Shown: positions 18,233 to 28,374, counted from the first letter of the stretch. The stretch is DNA of 64,000 bases from Alphaproteobacteria bacterium (GCA_013298565.1 JAAFIC010000001.1:62001-126000); one strand, 5' to 3'. Numbers and translations are program-made. The notes: generated by a model from the letters alone, not told the origin.

Positions 18233-19264
18233 ATGGTGAATTTTTCACGTCGTCGCTTCGTCGTTGGGGCTGGCATTGCCTCCGCAGGTTTTTCGACAGG
18301 GCTTGCGACGTCGGCGTTCGGGCAGGATGCGGATGGCAAGACGTTCCGTATCGCCATTCTCACGCCGCGTGAGAATATCGGTGATGTGGCAGGGTTTCGC
18401 GATTTCTTCGCGAATGCCCGTATCAAGGTTGAGTACGACCTGCGTGTTGTCACCAATATGGCCGATATGCCCGGCCATCTTGAGGCGCTGAAACAATCGC
18501 GCCCAGACTTGATTTTTACTATTTTTACGCCGATTACTCAGGCGGTTCTGGGTGCCCATGATGCGGCGGATAAAAGCCAGTTCATCACCGATATTCCGGT
18601 CGTCTTCAGTTCCGTTACCAATCCAGTTGCCTCGAAGGTCGTGCCGTCGTTGGAGGCCCCCGGTCGCAACTGCACCGGCACGCGCCATATCGCCCCGCTC
18701 GACACACAGGTGCGGACGATCAGCCTGATGAAGCCCGTGAAGAAGCTGGCGATCATTTATAATCCTGCCGAAAGCAACATGGTCGTCACGGCGGACGAGT
18801 TGCGGACACTGCAACAGCCGCTCGGCTTTCAAATGCTTGATAAGCCCGTGCCCCAAGACGCGGAGAAGAAACCGATTGTGGCGGCAATTCCCGATTTAGT
18901 GCGGGCCGCTGCGACAGAAGGGGCAGACTTTATCTATGTCGGACCAGATACGCTGGTCGGCTCCAACAATAGCAAAGCCGTGGCCGATACAGCGATGGCG
19001 CTAAAAATCCCCACCTTCTGCGCCACGGAACTGCCGGTGCGCCAATCGAATATGTTGATGGGCCTTGTTAGCCGCGCTTATAATGTTGGGCGTTTTGCGG
19101 GCTATAAGGCCAGTGAAATCCTTATCGGCGGTAAGCCCGCGCAAGCGGTGCCTGTTGAAACGCTGAAGCGTTTCTCCTTCATCCTCCGCATCCCGGTTGC
19201 ACAGAAACTAGACCTGTATCCGCCAATGCGTCTGCTGAATATCGCTGAAGTTATAACCTCGTAA
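18233..19264 (+). CDS. Tat-exported ABC-type substrate-binding protein (PF04392-like), orphan
   Basis: 343 aa from the ATG at 18233, which has AGAGGGG at a good distance; the ATG at 18224 would be only one base from it. The N-terminus has a twin-arginine signal (SRRRFVVGAGIASAGFSTGL) ending near AFGQ. The mature part has two Rossmann-like lobes typical of the ABC_sub_bind family (IAILTP start, DLIFTIFTPITQAVL, PVVFSSVTNPVASKVV, RTISLMKPVKKLAIIYNP, YVGPDTLVGSNN). No permease or ATPase gene is near, so it may present a ligand to the sensor or MFS proteins of this operon instead. Confidence 0.85.
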   Translation: MVNFSRRRFVVGAGIASAGFSTGLATSAFGQDADGKTFRIAILTPRENIGDVAGFRDFFANARIKVEYDLRVVTNMADMPGHLEALKQSRPDLIFTIFTPITQAVLGAHDAADKSQFITDIPVVFSSVTNPVASKVVPSLEAPGRNCTGTRHIAPLDTQVRTISLMKPVKKLAIIYNPAESNMVVTADELRTLQQPLGFQMLDKPVPQDAEKKPIVAAIPDLVRAAATEGADFIYVGPDTLVGSNNSKAVADTAMALKIPTFCATELPVRQSNMLMGLVSRAYNVGRFAGYKASEILIGGKPAQAVPVETLKRFSFILRIPVAQKLDLYPPMRLLNIAEVITS

Positions 19265-19280
19265 GGCGGGGGGCAGACGG

Positions 19281-20024
19281 ATGTTGATTTCCTGCACGCA
19301 ATGGTTGGATAGCGGCACGCTGAAGGCTCCTGCCGAGCCGGAACGGGCGTTGCCCTTCTATTTTCGCCGCTTGGGCCGGGAAGATCGTGTTGAGATTATA
19401 GAGTTTCGGGAGCAGATTTTTACGGCTCTGCCCGATCCCGATATGTACGTGCCCGAAGTGCCGGAGTTTGTGGATTGGCACTTGGAGGGGGAGCGCGGTG
19501 TTACCTTCGGTCTTTTCATCGAACACCAGTTGGCTGCGATCACCGTGCTGGGGCTACCTAAGCCGGGAATGCCAAATTTCGCCGCCGATCTGCCCGTGCC
19601 GCCCACCGATTTGAGCGAGGTCGCCCATATTGCAAGCTCTATGGTGAGTGCGCGCTATCGGGGGTTCGGGCTGCAACGGCGGTTGTTCAGCTATCGTGGG
19701 CTAATGGCATTAGGGGCTGGGCGACCCATTTTAACTGCGCGGGTCGCGCTGACCAACCCTGTTAGTTGGCGGAATATGCTGAATTGCGGAATGCACGTCG
19801 GCCAACTCCTAGTGATGCACGGCGACAAATTACGGTTTCTGTTCGTGCGCGATCTTCGGCAAGCGCCGCTCCAGTTTGAGGGGCCGCAGCATCTCGTAGC
19901 ATTGCGCGACGTGGAAGCCCATCGTGCGGCGCTGGCGCACGGATGGGTGGGATATAAGGCCATTGCCCAGGAGGGAGCGTACTTCCTGGCCTATGGGGCA
20001 GCAAACACCTGCATAGGAACCTAA
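19281..20024 (+). CDS. GNAT-like acetyltransferase-fold protein
   Basis: 247 aa, soluble. The order is consistent with a GNAT fold: FRRLGREDRVEIIEFREQIF (N-terminal helix), a beta strand (GVTFGLFIEHQLAAITVLGL), then HIASSMVSARYRGFGLQRRLF as the acetyl-CoA loop (R-x-x-G-x-G/L pattern) and NPVSWRNMLNCGM, the usual neighbour-of-CoA helix. It lies 16 nt after the binding-protein gene and about 100 nt before the ATP-grasp gene. It could N-acylate the ATP-grasp product or a related amine; this is inference. Confidence 0.65.
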   Translation: MLISCTQWLDSGTLKAPAEPERALPFYFRRLGREDRVEIIEFREQIFTALPDPDMYVPEVPEFVDWHLEGERGVTFGLFIEHQLAAITVLGLPKPGMPNFAADLPVPPTDLSEVAHIASSMVSARYRGFGLQRRLFSYRGLMALGAGRPILTARVALTNPVSWRNMLNCGMHVGQLLVMHGDKLRFLFVRDLRQAPLQFEGPQHLVALRDVEAHRAALAHGWVGYKAIAQEGAYFLAYGAANTCIGT

Positions 20025-20130
20025 TTATTAATGCTTTAGCATTATAATTGCCACCAAAAGCATATAATGATATAGAGAAATTCTCTATCGTTAGAGTGCC
20101 TGTGATTTGGCTCCCAAGGAGATCGTTCGA

Positions 20131-21390
20131 ATGTCCGGCCCTTGCGCTCTTATCGTCGATCCCTATTCAACTGGCGTGCTGTTCGCTGAGTACCTTCGAG
20201 AGCGGGGCTACCGCTGCATCGCGGTTCAAAGCGGCCCTGAGTTAGTCGAGTCGCTCTTGCGGACCTATCAGGCAGATGATTTCGAGACCCTGGTTGCGTA
20301 CACGGGGGATATTGAAGCGCTGCTGACGCAGCTTTCCGGGTACGATATTTGCTGCGTGTTGCCGGGGAATGAATCGGCAGTTGAGTTGGCTGATATTTTG
20401 GGCGCGCGCTTAGGTGTTCGTGGCAATGATGCGGCGACCACCAAAATTCGCCGCAATAAGTTCGAGATGATCGAACGCATCACGGGCGCGGGCCTACATG
20501 CCGCCCGGCAAAAGTTGGTGATGACGGAAAAGGAGGCGGGTACTTGGGCGCAGGCGCACGGGCACTGGCCAGTCGTTATCAAGCCGCTCGATAGCGCCTC
20601 TACCGATAATGTCCACGTCTGCCACTCGGAGGCTGAGGTGCGCGACGGTTTTCAGCGCATCGTGCAATCGCGCAATCTGTGTGGATTGCAGAACACGAAG
20701 GCGCTCGTTCAATCCTATTTGGATGGGCTGGAATATGTGGTTAATACTGTTAGCCGCGATGGTCGCCATTATATTTGCGATATTCTGGAGTCGCGCAAGC
20801 GCTCGCTGAACGGCTCGCCACTGATTTATGACTTCTATCGGCTGCTCGCGCCACAAGGTGATATTCAAGATCAACTATCGCGCTATATTATTGGCGTATT
20901 GGATTCGCTTGAAATCCGCAATGGCGGTGGCCACGCCGAAATTCGCATGACGGCGGAAGGGCCTGCCCTTATCGAAATTGCCGCGCGGGCCATGGGGCCG
21001 CTTGGCTCGACGACAACGGTTGCCCACGGCACGGGCCACGATCAGGCGGAACTAATCGTCGATGCGCTGATTGATGGCACCTTGTTCGACCGGTTGGTGG
21101 GTAATTCCTATCGTATGGAAAAGCACGCGATGGTCGTCTATCTGCCCTCCACGATTGATGGAATTTTGGGCGAACTGCCGATTTTGAACCATCTTGATAC
21201 GCTGCCGAGCCTCAACAGCTATCAGCTCATGGCTCAAATTGGCGGGCGGATTCGGCGGACGATTGATCTCACGTCGGTCTTGGCAAAGATTTATCTGGTT
21301 CATGAGGATGGCGCGCAGGTTGATCGTGATTACGCCCGCATCCGCGACCTGGAAACCGCCTTCCCGCCGAAGATTGCGGCTGCGGCATAA
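20131..21390 (+). CDS. ATP-grasp carboxylate-amine ligase (L-amino-acid-ligase type)
   Basis: 419 aa. The ATG at 20131 has AAGGAG 9 nt upstream; an earlier in-frame start is less likely. It has an N-terminal Rossmann-like pre-ATP-grasp domain (ALIVDPYSTGVLFAEYLRER), then the ATP-grasp core: WPVVIKPLDSASTDNV (ATP-phosphate loop lysine), VQSYLDGLEYVVNTVS (E of the adenine pocket), GGGHAEIRMTAEGPALIEIA with the metal-binding Glu and the Asn replaced by I/A, and ARAMGPLG. It resembles BacD-like dipeptide ligases. With an MFS protein and GNAT nearby it may make a small peptide-like compound that is exported or sensed. Confidence 0.82.
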   Translation: MSGPCALIVDPYSTGVLFAEYLRERGYRCIAVQSGPELVESLLRTYQADDFETLVAYTGDIEALLTQLSGYDICCVLPGNESAVELADILGARLGVRGNDAATTKIRRNKFEMIERITGAGLHAARQKLVMTEKEAGTWAQAHGHWPVVIKPLDSASTDNVHVCHSEAEVRDGFQRIVQSRNLCGLQNTKALVQSYLDGLEYVVNTVSRDGRHYICDILESRKRSLNGSPLIYDFYRLLAPQGDIQDQLSRYIIGVLDSLEIRNGGGHAEIRMTAEGPALIEIAARAMGPLGSTTTVAHGTGHDQAELIVDALIDGTLFDRLVGNSYRMEKHAMVVYLPSTIDGILGELPILNHLDTLPSLNSYQLMAQIGGRIRRTIDLTSVLAKIYLVHEDGAQVDRDYARIRDLETAFPPKIAAAA

Positions 21391-21500
21391 GCTGCATCGT
21401 TTTGTCATCGTAGAGTCATTTTTATGATCGCCTGCCCCGATATGAATGGAATTAGGGTCTAATTCTATCTTTCTGGGGGGGGGAGCGATGCTGCGTTCTT

Positions 21501-22109
21501 GTGCTTTGGTGGGCGCGGGCGTTGACCGAAGCCGAAGCTGGCAACATCACCGGCGTTTTTGGGGCCTCGCCAGACGAAGCAGGCAAATTGCTGTTTCCGA
21601 AGCAACCGCTGGCGCAGTCGCGCAATGTGCTGGCTGTGCGCGCGGGCGATGATTTCGTTTGGGCAGCGCCAAAGTCGCTGGCACCTTATGCGCTGGGAAT
21701 AATACTAGATTATTCCTATGGCCCGCTGCTCGATCCGTACATCAAGGCCAATCTAAAAAACACGAACCGCATTCAAGTTATGGGCGGCGATGAGCCGTTG
21801 AAGGGCAATCTGCGGAAGCTATTGGCGGGGCGCATCGGCGCGACTATTGATGATACGAACGTGCTGGCTTATGAGCTTATCACTGAAAAACAAACGGATG
21901 CGGTGCGCCTGGTCGATATTGCCGATCCGGCCAATCCGCTCTACATCGGCTTCTCTCCGGTAGTCCCGCAGGCTGCCACGTATGCGCGGTTACTGGATGA
22001 GACGATTGTCGCCTTGCGGGCGTCTGGCGAGCTTACCAAAATCCTGGCCCGGTACGGATTGCAGGATTGGCAAACCGGCGCGCCCGCTGCAAGCCCCGTC
22101 TCTAACTAA
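21501..22109 (+). pseudogene. 5'-truncated periplasmic amino-acid-binding protein (SBP_bac_3 type)
   Basis: An open frame of 202 codons from a GTG without ribosome-binding site. The sequence matches only the C-terminal two thirds of family-3 solute-binding proteins: it begins at the WARALTEAEAGNITGVFGAS segment and runs to the last helix (LDETIVALRASGELTKILARYG). The signal peptide and the first beta-alpha units, some 60 residues, are absent. A run of nine G (21475-21483) and an out-of-frame ATG at 21488 lie just upstream. Likely a decaying gene; a sequencing error in the G run alone would not restore the missing N-terminus. Confidence 0.7.
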
Positions 22110-22160
22110 TTTTATAGCCGCCGCCTGGCGCACCAAACGCGCCACGGCGGTTAAGAGAGT

Positions 22161-22319
22161 TGCGCCCGACTAGAGCATTGTGCGTCAACCATGACGCACA
22201 ATGCTCTCTCTTTATTTTAGCCCTCGCCGGGCGGGCGCATCCGCGCCCTTGGCCGCCGCCGCAATGGCGGCTTGCTAGAGCTGCGTCCGATTTAACGCCC
22301 GCAGCTCTAATCGGGCGCA
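22161..22319. repeat. Palindromic intergenic element with 16-bp inverted ends
   Basis: TGCGCCCGACTAGAGC at 22161-22176 reappears inverted, with one transition, at 22304-22319. Inside are two perfect hairpins: AGAGCATTGTGCGTCA/TGACGCACAATGCTCT (22172-22207) and TAGAGCTGCG/CGCAGCTCTA (22276-22309). The organisation resembles REP/BIME-like or MITE-like elements common between alphaproteobacterial genes. No target-site duplication is clear. Confidence 0.6.
22172..22218 (+). terminator. Long hairpin with T-rich tail, possible terminator
   Basis: 16-bp perfect stem with a 4-nt loop (ACCA), followed by CTCTTTATTTT. It may stop transcription coming from the plus-strand operon before it runs into infB, whose gene is convergent. 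Confidence 0.55.
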
Positions 22320-22322
22320 GTT

Positions 22323-25300
22323 CTACAGAGTGCGGGCTTCTTCAACGATTTCAAAGCACTCGATTCTATCGCCGATCTTAAGATCATTGTAGTTATCGAA
22401 CGCCATACCACACTCGAAGCCCGACCGGACTTCCTTCACTTCTTCCTTGAAGCGGCGGAGGGTTTTGAGCGTGCCTTCGTGGATGACCACATTGTCGCGC
22501 AGCAAACGCACTTTGTTGCCGCGCTTCACGATACCTTCGGTAATCATGCAACCCGCAACACTGCCCGATTTGGTGAGGCTGAACACTTCGCGGATTTCGG
22601 CGTAGCCCAGGAAGTTTTCGCGCATTTCCGGCGCAAGCATTCCTGATAGCGCCGCTTTCACGTCATCGACCACATTGTAGATGATCGAATAGTAGCGAAT
22701 ATCGACATTATCGCGGCGCGCAAGTTCACGGGCTTGGGCATTGGCGCGCACGTTGAAGGCAATAATCATCGCCCCCGAAGCGCGGGCCAAGGTCACATCG
22801 CTTTCCGAAATAGCACCCACCCCAGACGACAGAATGCGCGTGGTGACTTCCGCTGTGGACAAGCGACCGATGGAGGCGATGATGGCTTCCAGCGAGCCTT
22901 GCACGTCCGACTTGATAACAATCGGCAGTTCTTTGGCTTCACCGGCTGCGATCTGCGACAGCATCTGTTCGACCGTACCGCGCGCGCCACGCTTGGCATC
23001 GGCATCGCGCCGACGCTGCTGACGATATTGCACAACGTCACGGGCGCGGACTTCTGACTCGACCACAACCATTTCATCGCCCGCCATCGGCGTGCCTTGC
23101 AGGCCGAGCACTTCGACCGGAACCGACGGTCCTGCCTCTTTAACCTGCTCGCCCTTGTCGTTGACCAGCGCGCGAACGCGGCCCCATTCGGACCCTGCGA
23201 CAAAAATATCGCCAACGCGCAACGTGCCGCGTTGGATAAGGCAGGTTGCCACAGGACCGCGACCGCGATCCAGCCTGGCTTCGACAATAATGCCTTCTGC
23301 CGGGCGGTTCGGGTTGGACTTCAACTCCAGAATTTCGGCCTGAAGCAGAATGGCTTCTTCGAGCTTATCGAGATTGGTGCGAGCTTTCGCCGACACTTCA
23401 ATCGCAATCACGTCGCCGCCCAAGGCTTCCACGACCAGTTCATGCGCCAACAACTCGTTATGCACCTTCGCCACATTGGCGGAGGGCTTATCAATCTTGT
23501 TGATCGCCACCACGATGGGCACCCCCGCCGCTTTGGCGTGGCGAATGGCCTCGACAGTTTGCGGCATGATGCCATCGTCCGCCGCCACCACTAGCACGAC
23601 GATATCGGTGACATTCGCCCCGCGTGCGCGCATTTCGGTAAAGGCTTCGTGGCCCGGCGTATCAATGAAGGTGATTTGCGCGCCGGACGCGAGTTTCACT
23701 TGATACGCGCCGATATGCTGAGTGATCCCCCCAGCTTCGCGGCCCGCGACATCGGTAAAGCGCAAGGCATCGAGTAACGAGGTTTTGCCGTGATCGACGT
23801 GGCCCATGACGGTAACGACCGGAGCACGATCCAACAGTTCTTCGTTGCGATCCGCCTCACCATGCAACCCGATTTCAACGTCGCTGTCCGAAGCACGCTT
23901 CGGCGTGTGGCCGAATTCCTGCACGATCAGTTCTGCCGTATCGCTATCGATCGTCTGGTTGATCGTCGCCATCACGCCCATCCGCATCAGGGCCTTGATC
24001 ACCTCGCCGCCGCGTTCGGCCATGCGAGAGGCAAGTTCCTGAACCGTAATCGCATCCGGGATAATGACTTCCCGCAAGACCTTATCTTGCTGGCGTTGCA
24101 ACATCCGCAGGCGCTCTTTTTCACGGGCGCGGCGCATAGAGGCCATCGAGCGCATACGGCTCTGGTCGCCTGAATCGAGGGCCTGATTAACCGTGATCTT
24201 GCCGCCTCGGCGGCGATCATCGGTTGTGGTTCGACGTGGCGGTGGGGGCGGTGGGCGCTTGGCCCCACCGGGAGCACCGCCGCCACCGCCGCCGCCACCC
24301 CGACGGGCGCGGCCTGCGGCATCTTCTTCTTCTTCAACGCGGCCTGTCGGCAGAACCGTTGGGACTGCCACGCGGTTTGAGGCGTTTTCACGCACAACAC
24401 CGCCGGGAGCCGGATTGGCAGCCGCGCGTTTAGCGGCCTCTTCCTGTTCCACTTTGCGGCGCGCGTCTTGTTCGGCCTTAACGGCGGCTTCTTCGGCTTC
24501 GCGCTTTTTGCGGATTTCGTCTTCCGCTGCGCGAACAACGGCTTCTTCGGCTTCGCGAATCTTGCGGGCAGCGTCTTCTATGGCTTTACGAACGGCATCT
24601 TCCGCCGCGCGCTTGGCGTCTTCCTCAGCGCGCTTCTGTGCTTCTTGCAGCACGCGCACCCGTTGGGCGCGTTCTTCCTCCGTCAGCGTTCGCAGGGCTT
24701 GCGGACGCCGATTGCCGCCCGCCGCCTGATTATTATTGTTCCCACCAGGCCGCTGCTGGGGGGGCGGAGCCACGCGCGGCGGTTGGGTTACGACACGGCC
24801 ACCGCGACCGCCCATGCGATCCGGCGCACTATCGGCACTCGGCGTCGGAGCGCGCGGCGCCTGCGCTACAGGCGCGGCCGCTGCAACCGGGGCCGGTGCG
24901 ACAGGAGCCGCTGCGACCGGCGTGCGAGAGGCGGTGCCGAGCGGTACAGTCCCTGTTGCCGGACCCGCTTGCACGCGAACGGCCTGCACCGGAGCTACTG
25001 GTGCGGGACGGATTTGGGCTGGCACGACTGGCTCTGTAGGTGTTTCGACCAGCGGGGCCACGGCAACGGGCGCGGGCGCTTCGATAACCGGTGCCAGGGG
25101 CGCCGATACGACGGGCGCGGGCGCCGGAGCCACCTCGACCGGGGTTGCGGGCGCGTCGGTTGCCGATGCGGGCGCTTCCACCACGGGGGCTGGGGCCGGA
25201 GCCTCGCTTACCGTTGGCGCTGCAACCGGCTTCAGCGGCGGGGGTGCGGGCGGCGTCGCCGATACGGCAGCGGCAGCAGGGTTGGCCGAAACAGCCCCCG

Positions 25301-25505
25301 CAGGAACGGCCCCCGCAAGCGCAAGCGCTTCTGCCGGGGCATCTGTGCTCACCCGCTTCTTCTTTACCTCAACCTGAACCGTCTTCGACCGACCGTGCGA
25401 AAAACTTTGGCGCACCTGTTGGGTCTCGACCGGCTTCTTGAGCTCGAGCTTACCCCTACTCAACGTCAGGGGTTTCTTACCGCTTTGCTCGTTCTCGTTC
25501 GTCAT
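22323..25505 (-). CDS. infB: Translation initiation factor IF-2
   Basis: 1060 aa. It delivers fMet-tRNA to the 30S subunit and promotes subunit joining. The G-domain motifs are all present: GHVDHGKTS (about residue 565), [14 protein letters not shown] and SAK. Ahead of it lie the N-terminal IF2N segment with [19 protein letters not shown], about 200 residues of Ala/Pro/Val-rich low-complexity sequence, and a long charged Glu/Arg/Ala coiled coil; behind it domains II-IV. The length exceeds the E. coli protein (890 aa) because of the low-complexity part, as in other Rhodospirillales. It overlaps the rnpM stop by 4 nt and is the last gene of the rimP-nusA-rnpM-infB operon. Confidence 0.99.
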   Translation of the reverse strand: MTNENEQSGKKPLTLSRGKLELKKPVETQQVRQSFSHGRSKTVQVEVKKKRVSTDAPAEALALAGAVPAGAVSANPAAAAVSATPPAPPPLKPVAAPTVSEAPAPAPVVEAPASATDAPATPVEVAPAPAPVVSAPLAPVIEAPAPVAVAPLVETPTEPVVPAQIRPAPVAPVQAVRVQAGPATGTVPLGTASRTPVAAAPVAPAPVAAAAPVAQAPRAPTPSADSAPDRMGGRGGRVVTQPPRVAPPPQQRPGGNNNNQAAGGNRRPQALRTLTEEERAQRVRVLQEAQKRAEEDAKRAAEDAVRKAIEDAARKIREAEEAVVRAAEDEIRKKREAEEAAVKAEQDARRKVEQEEAAKRAAANPAPGGVVRENASNRVAVPTVLPTGRVEEEEDAAGRARRGGGGGGGGAPGGAKRPPPPPPRRTTTDDRRRGGKITVNQALDSGDQSRMRSMASMRRAREKERLRMLQRQQDKVLREVIIPDAITVQELASRMAERGGEVIKALMRMGVMATINQTIDSDTAELIVQEFGHTPKRASDSDVEIGLHGEADRNEELLDRAPVVTVMGHVDHGKTSLLDALRFTDVAGREAGGITQHIGAYQVKLASGAQITFIDTPGHEAFTEMRARGANVTDIVVLVVAADDGIMPQTVEAIRHAKAAGVPIVVAINKIDKPSANVAKVHNELLAHELVVEALGGDVIAIEVSAKARTNLDKLEEAILLQAEILELKSNPNRPAEGIIVEARLDRGRGPVATCLIQRGTLRVGDIFVAGSEWGRVRALVNDKGEQVKEAGPSVPVEVLGLQGTPMAGDEMVVVESEVRARDVVQYRQQRRRDADAKRGARGTVEQMLSQIAAGEAKELPIVIKSDVQGSLEAIIASIGRLSTAEVTTRILSSGVGAISESDVTLARASGAMIIAFNVRANAQARELARRDNVDIRYYSIIYNVVDDVKAALSGMLAPEMRENFLGYAEIREVFSLTKSGSVAGCMITEGIVKRGNKVRLLRDNVVIHEGTLKTLRRFKEEVKEVRSGFECGMAFDNYNDLKIGDRIECFEIVEEARTL

Positions 25506-26218
25506 GCTCTTGCGACTTCCTGCTCAAACCCATCCGCGCGCAACTGAGAAAGCCGCGCAAATTCCTCATCCAGACGCTGGGCCAACCCGCCGGGGGCAAT
25601 GGCCACATGCACCAGATGATCTCGTCCAAACGGGGCTGCTAAACTAGCCGCGTTAAGAAGAGACCATTCCCGTCCCGGATTCTCGGGCCGGGATGCCTGC
25701 CCTGGCTGCGCGCGTAAGGCGGCAAACAGGGAAGAGAGTTTTGACCGCCCACCGGCAGCCCCATCACACGCCTGGATCAGCAATGCTGCGCGATTAGCCC
25801 GGACCCAGGCTTCCGCCTGATCGTACCCAATCACCGCTTGCCCCGCTCGGCGCGCAAGACCCAATAAACTACCGCACCGGGCGGCAATCAAGTGAGCCAA
25901 GCGGTCGGCCCAATCGTCCGGCACCTGTACCGGGCGTTTAGCCGCCTTAGAAAACGCGCGCTTCTTCAGCGCCTGTCCTATCGCTTCCCGCGTGGGGGTT
26001 ATATACAGCCCCCGCCCCGGAAGTTTACCCTCAAGATCGGGTGCCAACACCCCATCGGGTGCCACCACACACCGCACCAACTCGGCTTTAGGCCGCAGGG
26101 CGAAAGTGGCGACACAGCGCCGCGTTGGGCCGTTCTCCGGGAAATTCTCTTCCGCATACGCCGGATCGGCAGTATCGGGATCGAAAGTCTCCGGCAGTGT
26201 CGGCTCCAAGGACTGCAC
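25502..26218 (-). CDS. rnpM: RnpM/YlxR-type RNA-binding protein fused to an L7Ae-like domain
   Basis: 238 aa from the GTG at 26218, 5 nt after the nusA stop and behind GAGGCGGGGG; a TTG 36 nt earlier would overlap nusA and is less likely. The first domain (about residues 25-110) is DUF448/Ylx[21 protein letters not shown], then [14 protein letters not shown]. The second (about 120-200) resembles L7Ae/YbxF RNA-binding folds: [20 protein letters not shown], then [16 protein letters not shown]. The two-domain form between nusA and infB is usual in alphaproteobacteria. In Bacillus the single-domain YlxR binds RNase P RNA; the role here is inferred. Confidence 0.9.
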   Translation of the reverse strand: MQSLEPTLPETFDPDTADPAYAEENFPENGPTRRCVATFALRPKAELVRCVVAPDGVLAPDLEGKLPGRGLYITPTREAIGQALKKRAFSKAAKRPVQVPDDWADRLAHLIAARCGSLLGLARRAGQAVIGYDQAEAWVRANRAALLIQACDGAAGGRSKLSSLFAALRAQPGQASRPENPGREWSLLNAASLAAPFGRDHLVHVAIAPGGLAQRLDEEFARLSQLRADGFEQEVARA

Positions 26219-26223
26219 CCGGC

Positions 26224-27732
26224 TTAAGCCCCCGCCTCTTCGTCGGTGAACCAATGGGCGCGTGCGGCCATGATGATGTCATTGGCCTGCGCTTCATCGA
26301 GGCCCGAGTCGGCCCCGGCGAGTTCCAACAGTTCGTCCGACGCAAGATCGCCCACGTCATCTAGGGTTTTGAGGCCCTTGTCACCCAGTTTCACCAACAA
26401 AGCTGGCGTGATACCCGGCAGGGCCGCCACGTCATCGGCCACACCGAGAGCTTTGCGCTGCGCTTCAAAGGCAACATCGCGCTGCTCCATATAGGCGGCC
26501 GCGCGGGCTTGCAGCTCGGCGGCAATATCGTCGTCAAAGCCTTCGATGGACGCGAGTTCTTCGGTGGCAACGCCCGTGATTTCCTCAAGCGTGCTAAAGC
26601 CTTCCGAGACAAGCAGATGGGCGATAAGCTCGTCCACATCCAGGGCTTCGATGAAAAGCTGCGAGCGGGCGCGAACATCTTCCTGACGGCGCTCCGAATC
26701 TTGCTTTTCAGTCATAATATCAATGTCCCAGCCGGTAAGCTGAGAGGCCAAACGCACGTTCTGCCCGCGCCGACCGATGGCCAGCGACAGTTGATCGTCG
26801 GGCACGATTACGTCGATCCGATGGGCTTCTTCATCCAGCACAACCTTGGCGACTTCTGCCGGAGCCAGCGCATTGACAACAAAGGTGGCCGGATCGGGCG
26901 ACCAGGGGATGATGTCGATCTTTTCACCCTGAAGCTCGCCGACAACCGCTTGAACGCGGCTACCGCGCATCCCAACGCACGCACCAACGGGGTCGATGCT
27001 GCTGTCGTTGGAATGCACACCAATCTTGGCGCGGCTACCCGGATCGCGCGCCACCGCACGGATTTCGATAATACCGTCGTACACTTCCGGCACTTCTTGG
27101 CTGAAGAGTTTGGCCATGAACTGCGGATGCGTGCGAGACAGAAAAATCTGCGGGCCGCGCTGTTCGCGGCGCACGTCATAGATATAAGCGCGTACGCGGT
27201 CGCCGGGGCGGAAGGTTTCGCGCGGCAACAACTCGTCGCGGCGCAGAACCGATTCAGCGCGCCCTAAATCAATCGTGACATTGCCAAACTCGACGCGCTT
27301 GACGACGCCATTGATGATTTCGCCAACCCGGTCCTTGAACTCGGCGAACTGGCGGTCGCGCTCGGCGTCGCGAACGCGCTGGACGATAACCTGCTTGGCG
27401 GTTTGAGCCGCGATGCGACCGAACTCGATGGGTGGCAGCATTTCCGTCAGAAAGTCGCCAATGCCAGCATCTGGGTTGCGGTCTTGGGCTTCGATCAGGC
27501 TGATTTGCGTGGCTTCATTATCGACAAGCTCGACCACTTCGCGGAAACGGCGCAGGCGAATTTCGCCATTCGCGCGGTCAATTTCAGCGCGAATATCGTG
27601 CTCAACCCCATATTTCGAGCGTCCGGCCTTCTGAATGGCCTGTTCCATCGCCACCAGAACTTCTTCGCGGTCGATTCCCTTTTCACGGGCGACGGTATCG
27701 GCGACTTGCAGCAGTTCGATTCTGGTTAACAC
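26224..27732 (-). CDS. nusA: Transcription termination/antitermination factor NusA
   Basis: 502 aa. It binds RNA polymerase and nascent RNA and modulates pausing, termination and antitermination. An N-terminal polymerase-binding domain ([20 protein letters not shown]), S1 ([14 protein letters not shown]), KH1/KH2 ([20 protein letters not shown] and [20 protein letters not shown]) and two C-terminal helix-hairpin-helix repeats ([36 protein letters not shown]) are all in order. It is preceded by rimP with an 81-nt gap and followed closely by rnpM. Confidence 0.99.
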   Translation of the reverse strand: MLTRIELLQVADTVAREKGIDREEVLVAMEQAIQKAGRSKYGVEHDIRAEIDRANGEIRLRRFREVVELVDNEATQISLIEAQDRNPDAGIGDFLTEMLPPIEFGRIAAQTAKQVIVQRVRDAERDRQFAEFKDRVGEIINGVVKRVEFGNVTIDLGRAESVLRRDELLPRETFRPGDRVRAYIYDVRREQRGPQIFLSRTHPQFMAKLFSQEVPEVYDGIIEIRAVARDPGSRAKIGVHSNDSSIDPVGACVGMRGSRVQAVVGELQGEKIDIIPWSPDPATFVVNALAPAEVAKVVLDEEAHRIDVIVPDDQLSLAIGRRGQNVRLASQLTGWDIDIMTEKQDSERRQEDVRARSQLFIEALDVDELIAHLLVSEGFSTLEEITGVATEELASIEGFDDDIAAELQARAAAYMEQRDVAFEAQRKALGVADDVAALPGITPALLVKLGDKGLKTLDDVGDLASDELLELAGADSGLDEAQANDIIMAARAHWFTDEEAGA

Positions 27733-27813
27733 GGTCTTGGTTCCATTCGTCCGTCAATGTTGCGTCGCATCCTCTCGTGCCGGAGGTAGGGCCGAACCGG
27801 CAACGACGCTAGG

Positions 27814-28341
27814 TTAATTCTTCAGCGCGTCGGCGCTCGCCTTTATCAAATCATCCGTTAGGATTAGTTTGGCACGGGCGATGGCGTTAAAGGGAATTTG
27901 GAAATCGGTCTCGCCGTCCCGAAGGCGCACGATGCCGTTTTCGGCAATCCCCAACAACCGCCCCCGAAAGCGCTTGCGCCCTTCAATCAGCCGATCTGCA
28001 TCTATCCGAACTTCAAACCCGGCAAAGCGCGTAAAATCGGTTTTGCGGGTTAAGGGCCGGTCGATACCGGGGGAGCTGACTTCTAGGTGATAGGCTTCGG
28101 AGATTGGATCTTCCACATCGAGAATGGCGGAGGCCGCACGGCTAATGTCGCCGCAATCGTCGACAGACATGGGAACGCCGTCCTGGCGTTCAGCCATAAT
28201 CTGAAGCAACGGGCGCTGCCCCCCCGCATATTGCACCCGAACCAGCGCGTAGCCCATAGCATCGATCGCGGGTTCAATCAGCGCTTCGATTTTGCTTGCT
28301 ACGCCCGCTTGTACCGGGCCGATTTCGTCTTCGTCGTTCAT
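27814..28341 (-). CDS. rimP: Ribosome maturation factor RimP
   Basis: 175 aa from the ATG at 28341 (MNDEDE). A longer in-frame extension runs through the upstream terminator hairpin and is rejected. RimP assists 30S maturation. Typical features: IEPAIDAMGYALVRVQYAGG, the MSVDDCGDISRAASAIL segment and YHLEVSSPGIDRPL in the N-domain, then a C-terminal SH3-like barrel (FRGRLLGIAENGIVRL). It heads the rimP-nusA-rnpM-infB operon. Confidence 0.97.
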   Translation of the reverse strand: MNDEDEIGPVQAGVASKIEALIEPAIDAMGYALVRVQYAGGQRPLLQIMAERQDGVPMSVDDCGDISRAASAILDVEDPISEAYHLEVSSPGIDRPLTRKTDFTRFAGFEVRIDADRLIEGRKRFRGRLLGIAENGIVRLRDGETDFQIPFNAIARAKLILTDDLIKASADALKN

Positions 28342-28374
28342 ACTCAACCGTTTGTTTTGCCCCGTCGCCCCAAA

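Noticed and set aside
24221-25340. Low-complexity Ala/Pro region of IF2 as a separate repeat protein or frameshift
   Set aside because: The frame is continuous into the G domain and such extensions are usual for IF2 in this bacterial group.
24193-25547. Long plus-strand frames opposite the infB N-terminus
   Set aside because: They mirror the Ala/Pro/Val-rich and coiled-coil coding of IF2 and have Arg/Gly/Ser-rich low complexity with no start site.
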